Positions 1 to 5,923 of a stretch of 6,045 nucleotides of DNA are shown here, piece after piece (the stretch's first letter is position 1; each line of letters starts with the position of its first letter). The translations under genes were made by a program, and so were the position numbers. The stretch spans positions 1 to 6,045 of the forward strand of contig SKIX01000040.1 of the NCBI GenBank assembly GCA_007116195.1. The letters are read 5' to 3'. The stretch is from Marinospirillum sp. (GTDB lineage: Bacteria > Pseudomonadota > Gammaproteobacteria > Pseudomonadales > Halomonadaceae). The notes below the pieces were generated by a model. It was not told the DNA's origin. It did not search any database and was given only the letters and a program-made list of their open reading frames with translations.

Positions 1-1
1 C

Positions 2-280
2 AACTACCGCCTTAACGGCTGCGACCTCTATGTCACCCTGGAGCCTTGCACCCAGTGTGTTGGCACCCTTATCAATGCCCGCATTAGAAAAGTTTACTAC
101 GGTGCCAAAGAGCCACGAACAGGAGCCTTGGCTTCCGTCTGCAACCTGGCCGCGCAACCCTGGTACAACCACCGCCTGGAAGTTCAAGGTGGCTTATTAC
201 AGCAACGCTGCAAAGCCCTGCTTAACGACTTTTTTGCGCTACGTCGCCAGAACAACTCGTGTCAACAAACCTCTGACTGA
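2..280 (+). CDS. tadA: tRNA-specific adenosine deaminase TadA, C-terminal part (5' end outside window)
   Basis: TadA is a zinc enzyme that deaminates A34 of tRNA-Arg(ACG) to inosine in the cytoplasm, allowing one tRNA to read several arginine codons. The 92 residues visible run in one frame from the left edge to TGA at 278-280. They contain the second zinc-binding element, T-L-E-P-C-x-x-C at fragment residues 12-19 (cysteines 16 and 19), followed by a typical TadA stretch (NARI, then YGAKEPRTGA). The end (NHRLEV, then LLNDFFALRRQ) matches E. coli TadA closely. E. coli TadA is 167 residues, so about 70-75 residues, including the His-Ala-Glu catalytic motif, lie outside the window. The residues between the two cysteines are T-Q, where E. 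coli has V-M, a small variation. The gene converges on the cyclase gene with 18 bp between stop codons. Family assignment is confident. Confidence 0.93.
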   Translation, partial: NYRLNGCDLYVTLEPCTQCVGTLINARIRKVYYGAKEPRTGALASVCNLAAQPWYNHRLEVQGGLLQQRCKALLNDFFALRRQNNSCQQTSD

Positions 281-298
281 CTGCTCAACCTGGTTGAT

Positions 299-1474
299 TT
301 ACTGAACCAGCTCTGGCTGCTTTTCTGCCTCCTTAGCTTCGGAAGCAAAGCCACTACCCTGCAAATCACTGGCACTAATAATACAGTTGCGCCCGCACTC
401 TTTGGCTGCATAGAGGGCACGATCAGCCCTAACAATTAAGTCTTCCACGGCCTCACCAGGGAAATGAAATGCAATACCCAGTGAAGCTGTAAGCTGCAAG
501 CTTTGCTGAGGCTCCTCCAGCGCGATGACCAGCCGCTCTATATCCTCACGCAACCTTTCAGCAATACGCAGCGCTTCCTGCTCATTGGCTTGCGATAAAA
601 CCATGACAAACTCTTCCCCGCCAATACGGGCGACATAATCAACATCACGCAAACTGGATTTAATGGCCTCCGCAACCTGCCGCAACACCTCGTCACCTAC
701 GCTATGGCCAAAGTTATCATTAATTTGCTTGAAAAAATCGAGATCCACAAAAGCAATGGAAAAGTGATAATCACCGCGATCACTAAGGCTTTTTTGTCGC
801 TTAAGAATACGCATCAAATGCCGCCGGTTATACAAGCCTGTCAGCTCATCGGTGACGGCTAGCTCTTCTATGCGCTGCATGGCTTTTGCCAAATGCGCAT
901 TGCGGTTCTTCAAGGCCATGCGCAAGCCGCCTATTTCGGCACCGAGCAAGCTTATTCCAATAACAGCTAAAGTGAACACCAAAGCCGTCAGACTTTCCTG
1001 AGGCCAGTGAATTTCCAGGGGACTAAACAGCATCTGCGCCATAACCGCCAAGGCATAGCAGGCAAGGAGAACCATCGCCAAAACAGGCAAACGCCGAGGA
1101 TGGTAGCGAAACACAGCAAACAACATAATAAGCAGCAGATTGATCACCAGCAAACTGCGAATCTCTGGTGCGGCATACATCGCATAGCCACCAAAAGCCA
1201 AATGCCAGCCAATTTGCGAGGAGGTCAAGCTAGGGTCAAAGCGCTTCAGGTTACGCCCTGTATAAATCATCCAGGGGAAAACCAAATGCCCCAGGCTACT
1301 AACCAGCAAAAAAGTCGCTAACTGCGGCCCGGTCCAAAGCACATAACCCAGGTTCCAAGCTAAAAAAAGCACCAGATTACTCGCAAAACCTGCACCCATT
1401 GCCATTAATGAGCGACGCAAACGAAGGTTTTGAGCAACCTGCTTGGAATTTTCCGGCGACGAATGAGACTCCAT
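299..1474 (-). CDS. Membrane-anchored diguanylate cyclase (6-TM sensor + GGDEF)
   Basis: This gene encodes 391 residues from the chosen ATG. The N-terminal half (about residues 26-183) holds roughly six hydrophobic segments, like an integral-membrane sensor of MASE type, but I cannot name the family. A short linker leads to a complete GGDEF domain (about 203-367), which makes c-di-GMP from two GTP on the cytoplasmic side. Visible motifs are TDELTGLYNRR (208-218), the metal/substrate motif D-L-D-F-F-K (244-249), the active-site loop GGEEF (285-289), and an inhibitory I-site R276-x-x-D279 exactly five residues before it. An active, feedback-inhibited cyclase is therefore expected. The frame also allows TTG at 1493-1495, giving 398 residues. 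I prefer ATG at 1472-1474, which has GAGG 11 nt upstream, although that spacing is long. There is no EAL domain. Upstream lies a possible CRP/FNR-type promoter. The sensed signal is unknown. Confidence 0.88.
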   Translation of the reverse strand: MESHSSPENSKQVAQNLRLRRSLMAMGAGFASNLVLFLAWNLGYVLWTGPQLATFLLVSSLGHLVFPWMIYTGRNLKRFDPSLTSSQIGWHLAFGGYAMYAAPEIRSLLVINLLLIMLFAVFRYHPRRLPVLAMVLLACYALAVMAQMLFSPLEIHWPQESLTALVFTLAVIGISLLGAEIGGLRMALKNRNAHLAKAMQRIEELAVTDELTGLYNRRHLMRILKRQKSLSDRGDYHFSIAFVDLDFFKQINDNFGHSVGDEVLRQVAEAIKSSLRDVDYVARIGGEEFVMVLSQANEQEALRIAERLREDIERLVIALEEPQQSLQLTASLGIAFHFPGEAVEDLIVRADRALYAAKECGRNCIISASDLQGSGFASEAKEAEKQPELVQ

Positions 1475-1501
1475 CTCTATAACAACCTCAAGCAAGGGGG
1501 T

Positions 1502-1516
1502 GCGACCTTAAGTCGC
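1502..1516 (-). other. Small hairpin in the cyclase 5' leader
   Basis: GCGAC and GTCGC form a 5-bp perfect inverted repeat around a 5-nt loop, between the proposed cyclase promoter and its start codon. On the plus strand it is followed by TTTTATTATT, so it could also act weakly as a terminator for antisense transcription. The stem is short and its role is unproven. Confidence 0.3.
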
Positions 1517-1544
1517 TTTTATTATTAAGATCCAATCTAAAAGT

Positions 1545-1574
1545 TTGGCCCTACAAAATCAAATTTATTAAAAT
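1545..1574 (+). promoter_or_regulatory. Candidate promoter for the leader or small RNA upstream of mutY
   Basis: TTGGCC (1545-1550) and TAAAAT (1569-1574, 5 of 6 to the -10 consensus) are separated by 18 bp inside an AT-rich stretch. A start would fall near 1581. No better sigma70-like pair is apparent between here and mutY, and the 37 bp between the terminator T-run and the mutY start hold no recognisable promoter. The -35 is weak, so the call is tentative. Confidence 0.3.
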
Positions 1575-1615
1575 ATTATTTTCTTATGGAACTCTTTGCC
1601 TTGCTCAAGATCACA
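1573..1615 (-). promoter_or_regulatory. Candidate class II CRP/FNR-type promoter of the membrane cyclase gene
   Basis: Reading the minus strand, 1615 to 1600 is TGTGATCTTGAGCAAG. It has a perfect CRP half-site (TGTGA) and a degraded second half. The same axis reads GTGAT-N4-AGCAA, which is 8 of 10 to the FNR consensus TTGAT-N4-ATCAA. Exactly 22 nt further on is a -10-like TAATAT (1578 to 1573). A start near 1566 would put the centre of the site (1607.5) at -41.5, the class II activator position. The half-sites are imperfect, so whether CRP/Vfr, FNR/Anr or nothing binds is undecided. Confidence 0.4.
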
Positions 1616-1677
1616 GAAATGCAAAGGAGAGAGTGCAAACAGTCTTGGCCTCGGAGTAAAATCCGAGGCTTTTTTTT
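1582..1677 (+). ncRNA. Putative small RNA or attenuated mutY leader transcript
   Basis: A terminator with no gene in front of it closes this stretch, and a candidate promoter lies just upstream, implying a transcript of about 95 nt. A first hairpin can form between CTC-TTTGC (1592-1599) and GCAAAG-GAG (1621-1629) with one bulged G. The terminator hairpin is the second. An ORF starting at ATG 1586 reads through the terminator to about 1711 and resembles nothing I know, so I do not call it coding. It may be a free sRNA (the eight-T tail would suit Hfq binding) or a leader whose terminator limits transcription into mutY-yggX. It matches no sRNA family that I recall. Confidence 0.35.
1648..1677 (+). 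terminator. Strong intrinsic terminator upstream of mutY
   Basis: GCCTCGGA (1648-1655) and TCCGAGGC (1662-1669) form a perfect 8-bp, GC-rich stem around the loop GTAAAA, directly followed by eight T residues (1670-1677). This is a textbook rho-independent terminator on the plus strand. The nearest plus-strand gene upstream is tadA, which ends 1.37 kb away behind an oppositely oriented gene, so the terminator must serve a local transcript. Confidence 0.85.
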
Positions 1678-1690
1678 ACTTCCTGACCCC

Positions 1691-1714
1691 TTAATCCAGC
1701 AACGGGATTAATCT
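1691..1714 (+). promoter_or_regulatory. Hairpin sequestering the mutY ribosome binding site
   Basis: TTAATCC (1691-1697) and GGATTAA (1705-1711) form a perfect 7-bp inverted repeat with a 7-nt loop. The only Shine-Dalgarno candidate for mutY, GGGA at 1704-1707, lies 7 nt before the GTG start and mostly within the 3' arm. When folded, the site would be hidden, favouring low translation. The stem is AU-rich and modest, so it may only tune expression. Confidence 0.45.
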
Positions 1715-2812
1715 GTGCCCTCTACTGACTTTGCCCAACAACTAGTGCAATGGTTTCATCACCACGGCCGCAAAAACCTGCCTTGGCAACAGCAGCCAAC
1801 ACCCTATCGGGTTTGGGTCTCTGAAATCATGCTGCAACAAACTCAAGTCGCTACCGTTATCGACTACTACCAGCGCTTTATGCAGCAACTCCCCACTTTA
1901 GAAGACCTGGCCAGAGCACCCCAAGACCAGGTCATGCAACTCTGGGCTGGCTTAGGCTACTACACCCGAGCACGTAACCTTCATGCCTGCGCCCAGCAGG
2001 TGATGCAAGAGCATCAGGGTCACTTCCCCATTCACAGCCTGGACGCCATGCAAAGCCTACCAGGCATAGGCCCCTCAACAGCTGCAGCTATTATTGCGCT
2101 CAGCAGCAATCAGCGAGCCGTTATCCTGGATGGCAATGTCAAACGAGTGCTTGCCCGCTATGCGGCCGTTGAAGGCTGGCCCGGCAAATCCGCAATCAAC
2201 AAGCGCCTCTGGCAGCTCGCCGACCAGCTTACCCCAGCAGATCAGGCAGCAGCTTACACTCAGGCTATTATGGACCTGGGAGCAACCCTTTGCACGCCTA
2301 AACAGCCTGCCTGCGAGCGCTGCCCAGTTGCTCAAGGCTGCCAAGCCAAGCGCCTCGGGCTGGCTCGTCAGCTGCCCACGCCCAAGCCGAAAAAGAAGCT
2401 CCCCGAACAGCAGCGCCTGTTTTTACTCCTGATCAAAGAACCTCGGCAACTACTGCTACAAAAAAGACCCCAGCAAGGCATCTGGGGTGGCCTTTGGAGC
2501 CTCCCTGAATTCACCAGCCACGCTGAATTACAAAACTGGCTGCAGCTGCATTACCCTGGCGCTCAACTGGCTGCACAACCCGACACAGGCTTTCGACACA
2601 CATTTAGTCATTACCATTTGCAGATTCAGCCCTGGCAAGCACAGCTGGCAGCCACCGCCCTTCAAGAGCCTGTTACTTGTTATCAACCCACCAGCGACTC
2701 TAAGGGCAAGATGACAGCAGCCGAGCAGCTCTGGTATAACCTGGAGACAGAGGCCAGCCCACCAGGACTGCCTGCTCCCATTCAACGCCTGCTTAAAGGA
2801 CTCCAAAAATGA
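1715..2812 (+). CDS. mutY: Adenine DNA glycosylase MutY
   Basis: MutY excises adenine mispaired with 8-oxoguanine, preventing G:C to T:A transversions. The 365 residues align with E. coli MutY (350 residues) from the first residue, which supports GTG at 1715; TAA at 1709-1711 closes the frame just upstream. The catalytic domain carries E37 in the [11 protein letters not shown] motif, a helix-hairpin-helix LPGIGPSTA (115-123), and the catalytic D139 in ILDGNVKR. A [4Fe-4S] ligand set C193-x6-C200-x2-C203-x5-C209 follows. The C-terminal Nudix-like domain (about 228-360) recognises 8-oxoG and includes [12 protein letters not shown] and the FSH element at 297-299. All key residues are present. 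The stop codon overlaps the start of yggX (ATGA), so the two are probably translationally coupled. The leader carries a terminator and a hairpin over the ribosome site, and no separate promoter is evident. Confidence 0.97.
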   Translation: MPSTDFAQQLVQWFHHHGRKNLPWQQQPTPYRVWVSEIMLQQTQVATVIDYYQRFMQQLPTLEDLARAPQDQVMQLWAGLGYYTRARNLHACAQQVMQEHQGHFPIHSLDAMQSLPGIGPSTAAAIIALSSNQRAVILDGNVKRVLARYAAVEGWPGKSAINKRLWQLADQLTPADQAAAYTQAIMDLGATLCTPKQPACERCPVAQGCQAKRLGLARQLPTPKPKKKLPEQQRLFLLLIKEPRQLLLQKRPQQGIWGGLWSLPEFTSHAELQNWLQLHYPGAQLAAQPDTGFRHTFSHYHLQIQPWQAQLAATALQEPVTCYQPTSDSKGKMTAAEQLWYNLETEASPPGLPAPIQRLLKGLQK

Positions 2813-3084
2813 CCCGAACTGTTTTCTGTCGCAAATACCAGCAAGAACTAGCCGCTCTGCCTCAACCGCCTATGCCTGGGCCAAAAGGCCAAGAACTCCT
2901 AGACACCATTTCGCAAAAAGCCTGGCAAGCCTGGCTGGAACATCAAACACGACTCATTAACGAAAAAAGACTTAAAGTTTTTGAGCCGGAAACACGCCAA
3001 TATTTGCTCGAACAGATGGAAAAATTCTTCGACAACGAAGAAGCCGACCAGGCTGAAGGCTACGTACCACCTGGCTCTCAGTAA
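2809..3084 (+). CDS. yggX: Probable Fe(2+)-trafficking protein YggX
   Basis: This 91-residue protein matches the YggX family in length and sequence. It opens with M-T-R-T-V-F-C, and the conserved cysteine is C7. The middle holds the family core ([14 protein letters not shown], then [10 protein letters not shown]), and it ends in EGYVPPG, like the E. coli EGYTPE. YggX is a small cytoplasmic protein linked to iron traffic and to protection of Fe-S clusters against oxidants; the molecular mechanism is less settled than the phenotype. ATG overlaps the mutY TGA by the ATGA arrangement, so no separate ribosome site is needed. The mutY-yggX pair is conserved in gammaproteobacteria, including E. coli, which fits MutY being an Fe-S enzyme. 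No terminator is visible after it, so transcription may run into the tRNA genes. Confidence 0.95.
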   Translation: MTRTVFCRKYQQELAALPQPPMPGPKGQELLDTISQKAWQAWLEHQTRLINEKRLKVFEPETRQYLLEQMEKFFDNEEADQAEGYVPPGSQ

Positions 3085-3122
3085 GTTCTTGAAGAAAAAA
3101 TGAAAAAGATTTGAAAAAGCGC

Positions 3123-3151
3123 TTGACGAAAGGCAGCTGAATCTATTTAAT
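3123..3151 (+). promoter_or_regulatory. Sigma70 promoter of the tRNA operon
   Basis: TTGACG (3123-3128, 5 of 6) and TTTAAT (3146-3151, 5 of 6) are spaced by exactly 17 bp. The start would fall near 3158, a few bases before tRNA-Phe. The discriminator after the -10 (ATGCACC) is moderately GC-rich, as in stable-RNA promoters under stringent control. That regulation is inferred. Confidence 0.72.
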
Positions 3152-3162
3152 ATGCACCCGTT

Positions 3163-3238
3163 GGCCAGATAGCTCAGTTGGTAGAGCAAAGGATTGAAAA
3201 TCCTTGTGTCGGCGGTTCGATTCCGCCTCTGGCCACCA
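3163..3238 (+). tRNA. tRNA-Phe (anticodon GAA)
   Basis: This is a 76-nt cloverleaf. The acceptor stem is GGCCAGA with TCTGGCC (3228-3234), the discriminator is A, and CCA is encoded at 3236-3238. The D arm has AGCTCAGTTGGTAGAGC. The anticodon stem AGGA/TCCT holds the loop TTGAAAA, with GAA at 3196-3198. The T arm is GGCGG-TTCGATT-CCGCC. It is very similar to E. coli tRNA-Phe. It is the first gene of a three-tRNA operon. Confidence 0.97.
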
Positions 3239-3257
3239 CTTTTTTAAGATGTCATGT

Positions 3258-3332
3258 TGGGGTATCGCCAAGTGGTAAGGCACCTGGTTTTGGTCCAGGC
3301 ATTCGGGAGTTCGAATCTTCCTACCCCAGCCA
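3258..3332 (+). tRNA. tRNA-Gln (anticodon TTG)
   Basis: This is a 75-nt cloverleaf that closely resembles E. coli glutamine tRNA. The acceptor stem is TGGGGTA with TACCCCA (3322-3328), the discriminator is G, and CCA is encoded at 3330-3332. The anticodon stem CCTGG/CCAGG encloses TTTTGGT, with TTG at 3290-3292. The T stem GGGAG/CTTCC has one G-T wobble. It follows tRNA-Phe by 19 nt, consistent with one transcript processed by RNases. Confidence 0.97.
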
Positions 3333-3343
3333 TCTTAAACTAA

Positions 3344-3419
<76 letters not shown>

Positions 3420-3423
3420 TTAA

Positions 3424-3448
3424 AGCCCTGATCTTTCAGGGTTTTTTT
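3424..3448 (+). terminator. Intrinsic terminator of the tRNA operon
   Basis: CCCTGA (3426-3431) and TCAGGG (3436-3441) form a 6-bp stem around a TCTT tetraloop, followed by seven T residues (3442-3448). The AAG before the stem can extend pairing into the T-run. It starts five bases after tRNA-Thr CCA and ends the tRNA transcript. Confidence 0.88.
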
Positions 3449-3576
3449 GTATCTGGCCCTCCCTCCCCTTCCCCTTGCTGGCAATTAACGTTATTCTTCC
3501 AAGCGTTTTAAAGCATCTTATTTATTAGATACTTCTACTTTAATGACAACCCCACCCTGAACTCGAGAGGAACCCA

Positions 3577-4014
3577 ATGAGCTCATTGAAAACCGTTCGC
3601 GTAGAAGCAGCCATGCAAGAAGGCTTCACGATCACTAGCAACATCAATGGCCACCAGGTCACCATTGATCAGCCTGAAGGCGCAAGAGGCAAGAACCTAG
3701 GCCCTACCCCTCTAGAAACCTTTTTATTCGCTGTAGCAGGCTGTGTAGGCACCCTGGGGCGCATTATCGCTATGCAAAAAAAGCTGGATCTTCGTGGCAT
3801 GCAAGTTCAGGTTGAAGGTGACTACAACCCTGCAGGGCTGCTAGGCAAAGACACGGATGACCGCATTGGGTTTCAACAAATTCGGATTAGCGCCAGCCTG
3901 GATGCCGACTGGAGTGAAGAAGAGAAAAAAGCTTTTCTGGACGACGTCTGCCACCGCTGCCCACTACACGACAACATCAGCCTGGAAACAGCCGTAGTCC
4001 ACAAGCTTGCTTAA
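3577..4014 (+). CDS. OsmC-family protein (putative thiol peroxidase)
   Basis: This 145-residue protein has the layout of the OsmC/Ohr superfamily, homodimeric cytoplasmic proteins that reduce organic hydroperoxides through a cysteine pair. The first expected cysteine is C56 in the helix after GPTPLETFLFAVAGC, and the second is C128 in RCPLHDNISLETAV. An additional C125 makes a C-H-R-C sequence three residues before the usual site. It looks like a general OsmC/YhfA-type member rather than a classical Ohr or E. coli OsmC, so the substrate is uncertain. AGAGG at 3566-3570 lies 6 nt before ATG, a good ribosome site. The gene follows the tRNA terminator, so it needs its own promoter in the AT-rich 3485-3550 stretch, where I could not choose a clear -35/-10 pair. 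The PAS-GGDEF gene follows 63 bp downstream. Confidence 0.88.
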   Translation: MSSLKTVRVEAAMQEGFTITSNINGHQVTIDQPEGARGKNLGPTPLETFLFAVAGCVGTLGRIIAMQKKLDLRGMQVQVEGDYNPAGLLGKDTDDRIGFQQIRISASLDADWSEEEKKAFLDDVCHRCPLHDNISLETAVVHKLA

Positions 4015-4040
4015 GCTGGCTACTTCTTAAACAGCCGCCA

Positions 4041-4049
4041 TGCTAGTAT
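4041..4049 (+). promoter_or_regulatory. Possible extended -10 promoter of the PAS-GGDEF gene
   Basis: TGC followed by TAGTAT (4044-4049) fits an extended -10 element, with 4 of 6 matches in the hexamer. No good -35 lies at the expected distance. A start would be near 4056, giving a leader of about 22 nt. The gene may instead be co-transcribed with the OsmC-family gene, since no terminator separates them. Confidence 0.28.
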
Positions 4050-4077
4050 AGGTTACACCTTAATGACAAGTTAACTT

Positions 4078-5001
4078 ATGCACAGCAGCTCAACTTCTGA
4101 AAGCCAGCTAGCCATAGGCCGTATTCTGGACAGCCTGGATGCACTGGTTTACGTTGCCGATATGCAAACCCATGAGTTGCTCTTTATGAACGCTTATGGG
4201 CGCAACAAATGGGGCGAGGCAAAAGGACGCAAATGCTGGCAGGTTTTGCAGGCGGAGCAAGAAGGCCCGTGTCAATTTTGCACCAATAAACACCTGCTCA
4301 ACCAACAGGGTGAACCCGCAGAAGCCTACGTTTGGGAATTTCAAAATACCAGCAACGGACGCTGGTATCAATGCCGCGACCAGGCTATTGAATGGTCTGA
4401 TGGCCGTTGGGTACGTATTGAAATTGCAACCGATATTACCGAACGCAAAAACATGGAACAGGCTTTAATTGCAGCCCGCCAAGAAGCTGAATCACTAGCC
4501 GATACCGACATGCTAACCAGCCTCAACAATCGCCGCGCCTTCTTTAACCTAGGCAAGCAGGCTCTTCACCTGGCTGAACGCAATGCCACTCCTCTTAGCC
4601 TGGTTATGTTTGACCTGGACCACTTCAAGCACATCAATGATCAATATGGCCATGCTGCAGGCGACCAGGTATTACAACAAATAGCCGCAACGGCCACAAA
4701 ACAGGTCAGAGCCTCAGATATCCTGGCTCGACTTGGTGGAGAAGAGTTTGCACTGCTTATGCCGCAAACCAGACTGGATCAAGCCTGCCTCCTTGCAGAA
4801 CGCCTCAGGCAAAGCTTCGAGCAATTAACCCTGACCTTCCAAGGCCATTCACTCTACTGCACCGCCAGCTTTGGTGTCAGCTGCACCAGCAAAGGTGACA
4901 CCAACCTGGATACCTTACTGGCGCAGGCTGACCGTGCCCTCTATGATGCCAAACACTCAGGGCGCAACCAGGTCTCAAGCCTAACCTCTGCGACTAGCTA
5001 G
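4078..5001 (+). CDS. PAS-GGDEF diguanylate cyclase
   Basis: This 307-residue protein has no membrane segment or signal peptide, so it is probably cytoplasmic. An N-terminal PAS domain (about 12-115) ends in the PAC-like DITERK (119-124). A helical linker (about 125-142) leads to a GGDEF domain (about 143-302) that makes c-di-GMP from two GTP. Motifs are TDMLTSLNNRR (143-153, with S where G is usual), D-L-D-H-F-K (179-184), GGEEF (220-224), and I-site R211-x-x-D214 five residues before it. Catalysis and product inhibition both look intact. The PAS domain carries cysteines at 53, 65, 68 and 99, including a PCQFC motif, which could mean metal or redox sensing. No clear Shine-Dalgarno precedes ATG at 4078. 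An in-frame stop just upstream excludes a longer form from the nearby ATG at 4063. It lies 63 bp after the OsmC-family gene. Confidence 0.9.
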   Translation: MHSSSTSESQLAIGRILDSLDALVYVADMQTHELLFMNAYGRNKWGEAKGRKCWQVLQAEQEGPCQFCTNKHLLNQQGEPAEAYVWEFQNTSNGRWYQCRDQAIEWSDGRWVRIEIATDITERKNMEQALIAARQEAESLADTDMLTSLNNRRAFFNLGKQALHLAERNATPLSLVMFDLDHFKHINDQYGHAAGDQVLQQIAATATKQVRASDILARLGGEEFALLMPQTRLDQACLLAERLRQSFEQLTLTFQGHSLYCTASFGVSCTSKGDTNLDTLLAQADRALYDAKHSGRNQVSSLTSATS

Positions 5002-5044
5002 TCCGCCCTCCAAAGCTCAAGGCGTGCATGATTTGTGCTTTCTC

Positions 5045-5058
5045 CTGTTAGCTAACAG
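5045..5058 (+). promoter_or_regulatory. 14-bp perfect palindrome upstream of the universal stress gene
   Basis: CTGTTAG and CTAACAG are exact reverse complements with no spacer, centred 75 bp before the Usp start codon in the 125-bp intergenic gap. With no loop and no T-run it is a poor terminator, but it has the form of a binding site for a dimeric regulator. No matching regulator is in the window and I do not recognise the motif. Confidence 0.35.
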
Positions 5059-5126
5059 TGGCTGTCTAAGGACTGAAAAAGCTGCTAATCTGAAGTGAGT
5101 CATTCACGACCTGAAAGGAGATCGCC

Positions 5127-5909
5127 ATGCTTAAACACCTGATTGCTGGTGTCGAACTGCCCTTCGAAGAAGAGCGTTTTGCCGAAGAGCTATTAGCACT
5201 TAAACCGCTAATTGGCCTGGAGAAGCTAACACTGGCCCATGTCGCCCAATACCCTGGCGACCTCAAAGGTGCTAGAGAAACCCTGGAAAAACACGCCCAA
5301 GACTTAAAGGGTAAGCTAGGACTAGAAAAGGTAGATGTCGAAGCACTCACTGGCTTGCCTGCTGAAGAACTCAACCGCCTGGCCACTGACAAGATGGCAG
5401 ATGGCCTGGTGATGCTCTTCCATAACCACTCCAAAACCTATGAGTTTTTCTTGGGCAGTGTGGCACTGAATACTGCTCGCAGTACCCGCTATCCGCTATT
5501 ACTTTTGACTGAGCAACCCGATGCCACTTCTGGCACCCTCATGCTGGCTTCTGACGGCTCCAAAGCAGCACAGGCTGCAGAAAAGGTTTTTGCTGACTTG
5601 CGCCCTCAAGCGAAACAGGGCGTGATTATCAATGTGCAGACCGACAAGGATGAAGCGGAGCATGACCAAGCTATCCAGGCCTTAAAAGCGACTTACAATG
5701 AGGATGGCCCTGTTGAAGTCATTCGTGCTCAGGGTGATCCTATAGCAGAAATCCTCCAGTCCAGTCGTTTTTATAGTGTTGACCTGGTCATCCTTGGTAA
5801 GCGTGGTCAAAACCCCTTAAAGCAATTGATGTTTGGCAGCACTGCAGAGCAGCTTTGCCGTCAAATCAAGCGACCTGTATTAATAGTACCAGCAGAAGCT
5901 GGAAGCTAA
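5127..5909 (+). CDS. Tandem-domain universal stress protein (UspA family)
   Basis: This 260-residue protein is nearly twice the size of a single Usp and reads as two Usp folds in tandem, like the E. coli UspE type. Domain 1 is about 1-130 and domain 2 about 135-256. Domain 2 carries the nucleotide-binding signature G224-x2-G227-x9-G237-S238, followed by the usual RPVLIVP strand. Domain 1 keeps only the GS part (F-L-G-S near 108-111) and has lost the G-x2-G, so it probably does not bind ATP. Usp proteins support survival in stasis and stress, but their biochemistry is varied, so the exact role is unknown. The start is secured by AAAGGAG at 5114-5120, 6 nt before ATG. A perfect palindrome lies upstream. 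The gene converges on a minus-strand gene 13 bp beyond its stop. Confidence 0.9.
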   Translation: MLKHLIAGVELPFEEERFAEELLALKPLIGLEKLTLAHVAQYPGDLKGARETLEKHAQDLKGKLGLEKVDVEALTGLPAEELNRLATDKMADGLVMLFHNHSKTYEFFLGSVALNTARSTRYPLLLLTEQPDATSGTLMLASDGSKAAQAAEKVFADLRPQAKQGVIINVQTDKDEAEHDQAIQALKATYNEDGPVEVIRAQGDPIAEILQSSRFYSVDLVILGKRGQNPLKQLMFGSTAEQLCRQIKRPVLIVPAEAGS

Positions 5910-5923
5910 GAAACCCTTAGCTT
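5903..5923. terminator. Hairpin between convergent genes, possible weak terminator
   Basis: AAGCTAAG (5903-5910) and CTTAGCTT (5916-5923) form a perfect 8-bp stem with an AAACC loop. The stem contains the stop codon of the Usp gene and reaches the stop codon of the opposing gene. On the plus strand it is followed by only a broken T-rich stretch (TAACTTGTCTT). On the minus strand there is no T-run, so termination would be weak or factor-assisted. Confidence 0.42.

Noticed and set aside
290..310. CTGGTT/AACCAG inverted repeat at the tadA-cyclase junction, as a shared terminator
   Set aside because: The stem is only 6 bp with a 9-nt loop, and neither strand has a T-run after it.
1007..1321. A 104-codon plus-strand frame opposite the membrane cyclase
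   Set aside because: It is antisense to the membrane segments of a well-supported gene, and its Gln/Asn/His-rich composition is typical of a shadow frame.
1493..1495. TTG as the start of the membrane cyclase
   Set aside because: It adds seven residues of no evident value, while an in-frame ATG at 1472-1474 with GAGG upstream is available; it remains possible.
1586..1711. A 41-codon ORF in the mutY leader starting ATGGAACTC
   Set aside because: It reads through a strong terminator, has no ribosome site, and its product resembles no known protein.
4993..5002. ACTAGCTAGT palindrome at the end of the PAS-GGDEF gene
   Set aside because: It is 10 bp and inside the last codons of the gene, so it may occur by chance.
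5066..5434. A 122-codon minus-strand frame opposite the Usp gene
   Set aside because: It is antisense to a strongly supported gene, Ser-rich, and resembles no family.
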